From the NCBI GenBank assembly GCA_003233295.1, contig QILJ01000013.1:1-10737 (forward strand): a stretch of 10,737 bases of DNA, written 5' to 3'. The translations under genes and the position numbers were made by a program. The stretch is from Ignavibacteria bacterium. GTDB taxonomy: Bacteria > Bacteroidota > Ignavibacteria > Ignavibacteriales > Melioribacteraceae. Positions 1-6,159 of the stretch are shown piece by piece; positions within the stretch are counted from its first letter, which is position 1, and every line of letters starts with the position of its first letter. Below the pieces are notes generated by a model that did no database searches, had not been told where the DNA came from, and was given only the letters and a program-made list of their open reading frames with translations.

Positions 1-529
1 CCGACTTTAGATGAATGACTTTTGGCAGAGGATTTGCTTTCTTTTCGAGATAGCGGTTCAATTCCAAAGCAGATTGTAAATGCATGTTTAACAAGCGGGT
101 GCGATTATAAGGAATCAGAATACTAACAGGTATAGCGCTTATTATCAGTACTTTTATCAAAATATAAAAACTAAAACTAAAATATCCGATGAATTGGAAA
201 TAGATAAAGTATGCTGAAGCAATGGTAAATATAATCCAGAGGTTCCAAAAAATTTCTTTTAAGACCGTCCATTTTCTAAAAATGGGAGCGTCGGACAGAA
301 ATGCCGGTATAAGCAACAAATTAACGCTTAGCCCAAGAAAAATAACCACGATCAACCCACCAATTAAAAAGTATTTTTCCTGTGTGTTTAACGCTTTAAT
401 ATCAAAGGGTTGGAACAGATAGAACAGTAAAAATAATATCAGACTAATGATAAAGATAAGCTTCGTATTTTGCTTAAGATCATCATTAAACGGGTAAGAC
501 TTCTTTAAAAATTCAAACCATTTTGCCAT
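1..529 (-). CDS. Membrane protein, N-terminal part of a probable LytTR-type regulator (3' end outside window)
   Basis: Reading the minus strand from an ATG at 529 gives 176 residues with no stop up to the window edge, so this is the N-terminal part of a longer gene. The protein starts MAKWFEFLKKSYPFNDD and then has about four hydrophobic segments, near residues 23-42, 51-75, 92-113 and 116-136, followed by a polar stretch rich in Arg, Asn, Leu and Glu (from about 138) that would face the cytoplasm. The opening, with a short amphipathic stretch ending in 'YPF.DD', a first membrane segment ending in 'LFQPF', and later 'RKWTVLKEI.W..WIIFTI', resembles Bacteroidota proteins that carry a C-terminal LytTR DNA-binding domain. 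That domain would lie beyond the window, so the regulator call is inference; the membrane topology is seen directly. No strong Shine-Dalgarno sequence is present, as is usual in this phylum. The gene lies downstream of the phoH-like gene on the same strand, with 160 nt between them, and probably has its own promoter. Confidence 0.7.
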   Translation of the reverse strand, partial: MAKWFEFLKKSYPFNDDLKQNTKLIFIISLILFLLFYLFQPFDIKALNTQEKYFLIGGLIVVIFLGLSVNLLLIPAFLSDAPIFRKWTVLKEIFWNLWIIFTIASAYFIYFQFIGYFSFSFYILIKVLIISAIPVSILIPYNRTRLLNMHLQSALELNRYLEKKANPLPKVIHLKS

Positions 530-569
530 GAATACTCAATTTAGGATCCTTTGATTTTATATTCAGCTA

Positions 570-577
570 CAAAAATA
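570..577 (-). promoter_or_regulatory. Possible Bacteroidota -7 box (TATTTTTG) for the membrane-protein gene
   Basis: On the minus strand the sequence TATTTTTG matches the Bacteroidota -7 consensus TAnnTTTG about 40 nt upstream of the ATG at 529. I see no convincing TTG-type -33 box at the usual distance, so this is a weak call. Confidence 0.3.
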
Positions 578-689
578 AGCTAAAAAATATTTTGATGTGC
601 TGGGAGAGGGTAGCTTTTCACAAATCGGCCTATCTGCATGGGTGCGATTTGCAATTATTGCTTCCCTTGATATCTTTTTCCCGGTATCC

Positions 690-2030
690 CTACAACATCT
701 TATTCGCCAGATTAGCCAACTCGGAGCGTTCCCCTTTTTCCAACCGGATGTGGGCGTAAAGTGCATTTTGTTTCAGCCGGTCTATGAGTACCGATAAGCC
801 GTTGGACTGTGAATCGAGATACGGTGTATCAATTTGGTAAATGTCGCCGGTTAAAACAATCTTCGTGTTTTCGCCGGCACGGGTGATGATGGTTTTTATC
901 TCGTGTGGCGTCAGGTTCTGTGCTTCGTCCACGATAAAAATCACATTGGAGATACTTCGTCCACGGATGAAAGCCAGTGGCGTAATCATCAGCTTTTCAC
1001 TCTCGATGGCATCGTTGATGTGGCGATATTCTTTGTCCTGTTCGCCAAACTGGTTTCTGATAAATTTCAGATTATCCCACAACGGTTCCATGTAAGGATT
1101 TATCTTCGAATTCACATCTCCCGGAAGATAGCCGATGTCTTTGTTGCTCAGCGGAACGATGGGACGTGCCAGATAAATCTGTTTGAAGTTACGCCGCTGT
1201 GCCCAGGCGCCGGCCAGTGCCAGCAGCGTTTTGCCGGTACCGGCAACTCCCTGCAAAGTAACCAGTTTCACTTCCGGATTCATAATGGCATGCAGCGCGA
1301 AAACCTGTTCGGCATTACGGGGCATAATGTGTGAAATAGCATGTTTCTCCACCCGTTCAACTCTTTCGGTGATGGGATTATAGAAAGCCAGTGCCGAAGC
1401 CCGGTGACCTTTAAGGATAAAATAGTGGTTCGGATACGGTTTTTCAATATTCAAAGCTTCGAGACTGCAAAATCCGGTGGCATACAGCTCGTCAATAACT
1501 TCACGGGAAATATCGGAAAGCGTATTTTTACCCGTATATAGTGTGCTAATATTTTTGATTTTTCCGGTTTCAAAATCTTCTGCCGGCAGGTTCATGGCTT
1601 TGGCTTTCAGCCGCAGGTTGATGTCTTTACTCACCAGTATAACTTTCCGGTCGGGATGATCTTCTTTCAGTTTCAGGGCAGCATTCAGAATGCGGTGGTC
1701 GGCTTTGTCTTCGCCGAAAATATGGCGGGCATCGAGTCGGCTCTGCTCGTTCATTATCACGCGGAACTTTCCTTTTTCAGGTCCGTTTAGCCGCCGCCAG
1801 TTGGTCATGGTCAGCTTACCGGAGATGCCATCGAGAAACCGGATAAACTCACGTGCTTCAAAATTTTTGGTGTCATTCCCTTTTTTGAAATTGTCTAACT
1901 CTTCGAGGACGGTGATGGGAATAGCCACGTCGTTATCTTCAAAATTATTGATGGCGTTGTGGTTGTAAAGGATGACAGAGGTGTCCAATACAAAAATCTT
2001 TTTTTTCTTTTCTGATTTTTTTTCTGCCAT
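690..2030 (-). CDS. PhoH-family protein: PIN domain fused to PhoH ATPase
   Basis: A 446-residue protein with two domains. The N-terminal PIN-type nuclease domain (about 12-155) shows the acidic residues expected of a metal-dependent RNase: D16 in 'VLDTSV', E43/E44 in 'VLEELDNF', D111 in 'KADHRIL' and D136 in 'SKDINLR'. The C-terminal PhoH ATPase domain (about 235-446) has a Walker A motif GVAGTGKT (261-268), a Walker B motif 'VIFIVDEAQN' (363-372) and the sensor-like 'LTGD' (393-396). The length and order match the PIN-PhoH (YlaK-type) subfamily, which is thought to act in the cytoplasm as an ATP-driven RNA helicase/nuclease; the physiological role is not well defined. The start at ATG 2030 gives a lysine-rich leader of about 10 residues before the PIN domain. 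The gene is intact, looks like core-genome sequence and is richer in GC than the operon to its right. It is transcribed away from that operon. Confidence 0.93.
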   Translation of the reverse strand: MAEKKSEKKKKIFVLDTSVILYNHNAINNFEDNDVAIPITVLEELDNFKKGNDTKNFEAREFIRFLDGISGKLTMTNWRRLNGPEKGKFRVIMNEQSRLDARHIFGEDKADHRILNAALKLKEDHPDRKVILVSKDINLRLKAKAMNLPAEDFETGKIKNISTLYTGKNTLSDISREVIDELYATGFCSLEALNIEKPYPNHYFILKGHRASALAFYNPITERVERVEKHAISHIMPRNAEQVFALHAIMNPEVKLVTLQGVAGTGKTLLALAGAWAQRRNFKQIYLARPIVPLSNKDIGYLPGDVNSKINPYMEPLWDNLKFIRNQFGEQDKEYRHINDAIESEKLMITPLAFIRGRSISNVIFIVDEAQNLTPHEIKTIITRAGENTKIVLTGDIYQIDTPYLDSQSNGLSVLIDRLKQNALYAHIRLEKGERSELANLANKML

Positions 2031-2184
2031 GGGGAAAGGCTTTGGTGGAAAAACGACTTATCACCAGTAAAAATAAACCGAAAACAGGGGCTTTCTTTAG
2101 CCGGCAGCACGGAGTTTCTAACAATCTGTCGTTGACAAGTGGGAAAGAGTGTGAGGGAGAGGGTTTTTACGAAATAACCGGAGG

Positions 2185-2213
2185 TATTCGCTCACATTAA
2201 TTTGGTGAGAATA
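2185..2213. repeat. Imperfect inverted repeat / small hairpin
   Basis: CTCAC (2191-2195) pairs with GTGAG (2205-2209) around a 9-nt AT-rich loop. The stem extends by TATT (2185-2188) with AATA (2210-2213) across a two-base CG bulge. No T-tract follows on either strand, so a terminator is not supported. It could be an operator or chance. Confidence 0.3.
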
Positions 2214-2263
2214 GTCAATGTCTCTTAACAAAAAGAAATTGTATTTAATTATGAAAAAGATAG

Positions 2264-2295
2264 TTGCCATATATCAGTCGTTTGTTGTACCTTTG
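2264..2295 (+). promoter_or_regulatory. Putative Bacteroidota promoter (TTG-N21-TACCTTTG)
   Basis: TACCTTTG at 2288-2295 is a full match to the -7 consensus TAnnTTTG. TTG at 2264-2266 lies 21 nt upstream, a fitting position for the -33 element. Transcription would begin about 2300, a few bases before the AAGGA at 2303-2307 that precedes the ATG at 2317. This arrangement is the main reason for choosing 2317 as the start of the nucleotidyltransferase rather than the upstream ATGs. Confidence 0.55.
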
Positions 2296-2316
2296 AAAAG
2301 TGAAGGAATAAAACAA

Positions 2317-2624
2317 ATGAGGAAGGATAAAAGAGAAGCTATAAGTAAAGTAAAGGCATACAAGCAGTTGTTGAGTGATTACTTTAAGTTTGAAAAAGTA
2401 TATCTTTTTGGATCTTATGCAAAAGACACCTTCGAAAAAGAAGTGATATTGATGTGGCAATAGTTGTCAACCACATTGAAGGTGATTATTTTTCGGTAAA
2501 TCCGTTACTTTGGAAATTACGAAGACAGGTTGATGACAGAATAGAACCGATTCTGATAGAAAAAGATAATGACCATGCTAATTTTCTCGAAGAAATTCAA
2601 AAATACGGAATAGAAATAGTTTGA
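2317..2624 (+). pseudogene. MNT-type nucleotidyltransferase, frameshifted
   Basis: A small nucleotidyltransferase of the MNT family (minimal Pol-beta-fold enzymes, often the antitoxin or AMP-transferring half of HEPN-MNT toxin-antitoxin pairs), broken by one frameshift. From ATG 2317 (AAGGA 9 nt upstream) the frame reads through 'VYLFGSYAKDTFEK' and then meets TAG at 2461. The -1 frame continues as 'SDIDVAIVVNHIEG' and on to a TGA at 2622-2624, ending '..IQKYGIEIV', a natural-looking end for this family. Adding one A to the A5 run at 2435-2439, or one -1 slip on the AAA codon there, gives GSYAKDTFEKRSDID, an exact GS-x10-DxD nucleotidyltransferase signature, in a 102-residue protein of normal family length. 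No HEPN partner gene is present; the next sequence is an IS256-family transposase remnant. It is called a pseudogene because the stop separates the GS motif from the catalytic Asp pair. A base-calling error or productive frameshifting cannot be excluded. Confidence 0.82.
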
Positions 2625-2907
2625 TTTTCCTTCGGAAATCAGAAGGATTATTTACACTACAAGTATCATTTATCATTGAAAATCTAAACAGAAAAACAAG
2701 AAAATACACTATCAACAAAAGTTCTTTTCCTACTGATGAAGCTGTAAAAAACTCCTATTATCCGTCAATTAAGAAAACACTAAAAATGGATACATCTTAT
2801 TCGAAGCCGGGGAGTTATTCTTCATCAGTTTATTACTACTTTTGGGGATAAAACCGGGTCGGGCTGTGAAAATCCTGTTTACACCACAGTTTTATGGATA
2901 CTGACTC
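2623..2907 (+). pseudogene. IS256-family (Mutator-type) transposase, C-terminal remnant in three frames
   Basis: The translation resembles the last ~80 residues of IS256-family transposases, spread over three frames. Frame one, from 2623: 'DFPSEIRRIIYTTSII'. Frame two, about 2678-2780: 'ENLNRKTRKYTINKSSFP' then 'TDEAVKNS'. Frame three, from about 2784: 'KWIHLIRSRGVILHQFITTF'. Joined, these follow the family pattern IRR.IYTTNAIENLNR.IRKYT..K.SFPTDEA...S, then KKW..PIR.WG.IL.QF...F. The first shift is explained by a perfect tandem duplication of TATCATT (2664-2670 and 2671-2677): removing one copy gives 'YTTSIIENLN', the right length. The second is explained by one extra A in the A5 run at 2782-2786. 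All DDE catalytic residues are missing because they lie further upstream in the intact enzyme. The fragment begins immediately at the nucleotidyltransferase stop codon. The right limit (about 2907, near 'TTATGGATACTGA') is a guess at the old IS end; no inverted-repeat partner is visible. Confidence 0.8.
2837..2844 (+). promoter_or_regulatory. Possible -7 box (TACTTTTG) upstream of the three-gene operon
   Basis: TACTTTTG matches TAnnTTTG and lies inside the transposase remnant, about 93 nt before the first ATG of the operon. No TTG-type -33 box is seen at the right distance. If used, the operon would be driven by a promoter within the IS scar. Confidence 0.25.
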
Positions 2908-2937
2908 AAATAAACATAGTTCTTGAAAAATAAAACA

Positions 2938-4260
2938 ATGCTGAAAAATATTTTCACAATGCCGGATGATTCCCTTTATCTGGATAGTTCAGTTGACCCT
3001 TTAGGTTTTCGTGTTATTTGGTCCTATTTCGGACAAAAAATATTCAATTACAAACTCACTACGATATCAACAGATATTCGAAATTTTAATATTAACCTGT
3101 TTCACCATCATATTATCCACGATCTCTTTGTCAATCATCCTGAAATAATAGATAAAGCCAAAAACAAGTTTAAAACTTATCTTTCTGAATATGACATCAA
3201 AACAGGATTAATTATTTTTCTGGAAGACCTAATTACCTACTCTCTTATTTACCAAAGCCATTATAAAAATAATAGAGATATTGATATGCTGGGAATTTTA
3301 GGAAGCTATAAAGCAGAGCAAAATTTCGTGAAAAATGAAGGTAACATAATACTAGAAGCCGAAAAAAGCAAAGGTGTTTTAATCAGGCAAATTTTGCTCG
3401 GTGTTAATGGTCGGTACAAAGGGCCATTTATTAATATGGGGTTATTTACTAGAAACTTCCAATATACTGAGCCGGAATGGATAAGAGTTGGAAAAATCAT
3501 TGATTCGTGGGGGGATGGGAGACTGCTTGCAAAGCGACTTATTGATATTATATTAAACCTCATCGAAGAAAAAACCGGAGAATATCCCAAAGACAATTTT
3601 AATAATTACAAAGATGATGAGGAATTACAATCGCTTATTATTAACTGTTTTAAACAAAGGAAAACCATTCCTGAGTTGAAACTATTTTGGGAGGATAAAC
3701 TTGGATTAAAACAGGGAGCTGTCTGGTCCATATATCATCAGTTTGATGATCAGGCTATCGCAGAAAAAACTCCTAGAATAGTTTTTGAGAAAGCATCTCA
3801 AGAAGAAAATGATAAAGTTGAGAAAATGAAAATTGAGAATATTTTAAAGCTTGAACCCTTTCTTTCTATTTGCTCACAAATATTTTATTCCATTACGGAT
3901 AACGGTGTTAAGGAAGTATCGTCAATAGAAAAAGATATAGAAAAATTACGACAACTTTTACAAATAGAAGATGTAAAATTGTTAACGAAAGAAAGTCCCA
4001 GATTACAAGAATTAGTTATTGCAATATCGTCTGGTGAAACAACAGCAAGAGGACTAATGAAAACCATTGTTTCTTACCATGAAAAAATCATGAGGGATAG
4101 AGGAGGCAATAGTTGGGTTGAACTGAAGGAGGGAACAAAGATAAAGCACTATATCTATCAATCACCGATAATGATTACCGATAAATTCATACAGGAAAGG
4201 CCGTGGTATAATAATTATTATCTCGATACAGTGAGAAATATTAGACAAGGATTAAATTAA
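2938..4260 (+). CDS. Unrecognised protein, first gene of helicase/PLD operon (candidate defence component)
   Basis: A 440-residue protein of no function I can name. An in-frame TTG at 2923 could extend it by five residues; ATG 2938 is preferred. There is no signal peptide or membrane segment, so it should be cytoplasmic. The N-terminal part has a motif-like region 'DPLGFRVIW..FGQ.IF' followed by 'TTISTDIRNFNINLFHHHII' (about 41-60; R48 central). Near the C-terminus is 'YHEKIMRDRGGNSWVEL' (RGG at 388-390, W393). The middle is Lys/Glu-rich and mostly helical in character. The spacing of the N-terminal block (D.LG..I...F...F....T...T..R.F) and the RGG.xWVE end recall DUF6361-type proteins, which I recall being encoded beside PLD and helicase genes. 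This is a remote, memory-based resemblance. The stop is 5 nt before the PLD gene start, so the two are co-transcribed, and a role as target-recognition or adaptor subunit of one complex is plausible. No nuclease or ATPase motif was recognised. Confidence 0.85.
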   Translation: MLKNIFTMPDDSLYLDSSVDPLGFRVIWSYFGQKIFNYKLTTISTDIRNFNINLFHHHIIHDLFVNHPEIIDKAKNKFKTYLSEYDIKTGLIIFLEDLITYSLIYQSHYKNNRDIDMLGILGSYKAEQNFVKNEGNIILEAEKSKGVLIRQILLGVNGRYKGPFINMGLFTRNFQYTEPEWIRVGKIIDSWGDGRLLAKRLIDIILNLIEEKTGEYPKDNFNNYKDDEELQSLIINCFKQRKTIPELKLFWEDKLGLKQGAVWSIYHQFDDQAIAEKTPRIVFEKASQEENDKVEKMKIENILKLEPFLSICSQIFYSITDNGVKEVSSIEKDIEKLRQLLQIEDVKLLTKESPRLQELVIAISSGETTARGLMKTIVSYHEKIMRDRGGNSWVELKEGTKIKHYIYQSPIMITDKFIQERPWYNNYYLDTVRNIRQGLN

Positions 4261-4265
4261 ATGTT

Positions 4266-6158
4266 ATGTCAGAAGGAATGAAATTATACCGTTCGTTTTC
4301 GAAAGTGCTTGAAGATCTTGGTAGAATAAAACTTGCGTGGTTTACGACTTTTAATCTTGAAATCTCTTTTTTTGAGAAATTCATACTTTCGAGGCTGGCT
4401 CAACGTGATGTTGAGGAGATGAGAACGATAAAAGACTTTGAGGCACTAAATGATATTTTGTTTACAAACGAAATAAATAATGCCAAGACTGATGTCAGAG
4501 TTTTTTATGATTATCGTGCTCTGAGCATGAGGTCTTCAAAAAAAACTTGTGTGCAAACCATTGGAATTAACCCATCGGGTTTTGGAAAAAAATTTAAGGA
4601 TGGGGTATTTCATCCAAAAATATGTTTATTGATAAACGACCGAAACGAAGGGGTTGTTATCACGGGTTCTGCTAACTTAAGTCTTTCGGGCTGGGCACGC
4701 AATGTGGAGTCTATTCTTATTAAAAAAATTGATGACAAAGAAAATGCCCGAAGAATTACCAATTTCTTTTCCAGCTTAATAAAAGATACTTACGGGTATG
4801 AAAGGATGAATAAGATAAACAGATATTGGCAAGATAATCTTCCACGAGGGTCTGATTGGTCTTTCCAGGATTCCTTCCAACCAAAAGGACTACTTAAAAA
4901 TTTATCAGTAAAGGAAAAGCCATTGCATGTGTGGTCGCCATATTTTTCAAACAATTTGATACATGTAATTGAGGAGAATCTTTCACAATGTCCCCAAATT
5001 AATATCGTTCCGGATGTAAATGAGCTTGGAAAAGTACGAATAGATGAGGATGTGTTGGGAAAGCTAATAAACAATAAAAAAATTGAACTTCTGAAAGAGA
5101 TTAAATATTTAGACCGGGAAAAGAAACCGATGGTTCATGCAAAAGTATGGTTAACCAAAGATAAAGTTGCTATTGGTTCCTGGAACTTCACAGAAGCAGG
5201 TTTAAATTTGGGCAAAAGCAATAATAATATTGAAGCAGGAATCATACAGGATATTTCCGGGCAGGAGTATGAGAAGATAATTAGATCTCTTAGTAATTCG
5301 GAAACACAAGAAAAATGGATAGGGATGAAGCGGGATGAGCTTAATGAAGAAAGAAATGATGAGCTTCAAAACTGGAAAATAAATGTCATTATTTATGCTG
5401 ACTGGGAAAAATTTGAATACTCCATTGAGCAGGACACAAATCTTTCCGGTAAACAGTATTCGTTTTCACTTCCCGGAATTAAAAAGGAAATTGCTTTAAG
5501 AGAACTGATTAACAGTCATGTATCTTTTTATCTAAATCATAAAGACTTGTTAAAAGACAGATTGTTTTATGTTTACGATAGAAAAGGAGAAAAAATCTTT
5601 ATGGGGATAATTGTGGAGAAAAACATCACCCATCGTCCGGCTTTTGGATATGACAATTTAGAAGATTTTATACAGGCATGGTTGGATGGGAAACCGGAAG
5701 AAAACAATAAAAATATCAAACATGATTACACCTGTGATGAGGAAACGGGAGAAGAAATACAAGATGCTATAAAGAAAAAACTTGCCGGTGATTATTCCAA
5801 TGCCTGGTTTTCTATGTTCCTCGCTATGGATCAATTAAAAAACAGAACAGAAAAGGCTAAAGATAATGTGAAAGAGTTAAAGTTGATAGGATATTATATT
5901 CCCGGTTCTATTACACAACTTCGAAATCACTTATACAACCTCCACGAAATGTATAATGATGGAAAAGCGACAAGTAGTGCGGCTTACATCTGGTTTCTTA
6001 TTAATGAAGGGAATCTGGTGATAAAAAGGTTTGATATGCTACGAGGAAACACCGGGCCAAAAATTAATTTGGTTGAGAATATTGAATTAGAATTCAAAAA
6101 CAATTCCAGAAAAGCTAAAAGATGGCTTAAAACTATTGCAACGGAATGTAAATATTAG
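4266..6158 (+). CDS. Phospholipase D-like (double HKD) nuclease-type protein
   Basis: A 630-residue cytoplasmic protein with two PLD-superfamily HKD half-sites, enough to build one complete active site within one chain. The first is H116-P-K118 followed by 'TGSANLSLSGW' (G134, S135, N137) and E149. The second is H291-A-K293 followed by 'IGSWNFTEAG' (G304, S305, N307) and N321-I-E323. In both, the Asp of classic HxKx4D is displaced (D125, D299), as is common in the PLDc_2-like proteins paired with SNF2/DEAD helicases. PLD proteins of this kind include nucleases (BfiI, Nuc, DISARM DrmC) as well as lipases; next to a helicase, DNA or RNA cleavage is the likelier chemistry, which is inference. 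Residues about 350-630 form a Lys/Glu-rich extension with no domain I recognise. Translation starts at ATG 4266, 5 nt after the preceding stop; its own stop is 1 nt before the helicase ATG. Confidence 0.9.
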   Translation: MSEGMKLYRSFSKVLEDLGRIKLAWFTTFNLEISFFEKFILSRLAQRDVEEMRTIKDFEALNDILFTNEINNAKTDVRVFYDYRALSMRSSKKTCVQTIGINPSGFGKKFKDGVFHPKICLLINDRNEGVVITGSANLSLSGWARNVESILIKKIDDKENARRITNFFSSLIKDTYGYERMNKINRYWQDNLPRGSDWSFQDSFQPKGLLKNLSVKEKPLHVWSPYFSNNLIHVIEENLSQCPQINIVPDVNELGKVRIDEDVLGKLINNKKIELLKEIKYLDREKKPMVHAKVWLTKDKVAIGSWNFTEAGLNLGKSNNNIEAGIIQDISGQEYEKIIRSLSNSETQEKWIGMKRDELNEERNDELQNWKINVIIYADWEKFEYSIEQDTNLSGKQYSFSLPGIKKEIALRELINSHVSFYLNHKDLLKDRLFYVYDRKGEKIFMGIIVEKNITHRPAFGYDNLEDFIQAWLDGKPEENNKNIKHDYTCDEETGEEIQDAIKKKLAGDYSNAWFSMFLAMDQLKNRTEKAKDNVKELKLIGYYIPGSITQLRNHLYNLHEMYNDGKATSSAAYIWFLINEGNLVIKRFDMLRGNTGPKINLVENIELEFKNNSRKAKRWLKTIATECKY

Positions 6159-6159
6159 A

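Larger units (their letters stand above)
2031..2316. other. Intergenic junction zone between phoH and the broken nucleotidyltransferase
   Basis: About 290 nt with no convincing gene. Plus-strand ATGs at 2218 and 2251 are in frame with the nucleotidyltransferase remnant, but they lie upstream of its likely promoter and encode a Lys/Ile-rich leader not expected in that family. The stretch contains an imperfect inverted repeat at 2185-2213 and the putative promoter at 2264-2295. The 5' leader of phoH, on the minus strand, must also lie at its left end, but no clear -7 box was seen for it. Confidence 0.5.

Noticed and set aside
222..422. Plus-strand open frame of 66 codons
   Set aside because: It is the complement of the minus-strand membrane-protein gene, which has clear hydrophobic segments and a family-like N-terminus; the plus-strand product looks random.
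903..1334. Plus-strand open frame of 143 codons
   Set aside because: It lies wholly antisense to the intact phoH-like gene, whose motifs are unambiguous; composition is that of a shadow frame.
602..2164. Direct repeat GGGAGAGGGT at 602-611 and 2155-2164 flanking phoH
   Set aside because: Only 10 nt of low-complexity purine sequence with no further similarity around it; likely chance or a common intergenic motif.
2218..2316. ATG 2218 or 2251 as start of the nucleotidyltransferase
   Set aside because: A TTG-N21-TACCTTTG promoter and AAGGA lie downstream of these ATGs, and ATG 2317 gives a normal family length after frame repair.
2923..2937. TTG at 2923 as start of the first operon gene
   Set aside because: ATG 2938 is only five codons away in frame and is the more common start; neither has a strong ribosome binding site.
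6136..6159. TTG at 6136 as the helicase start
   Set aside because: It would overlap the PLD gene with a rare start codon; ATG 6160 sits 1 nt after the PLD stop and fits translational coupling.
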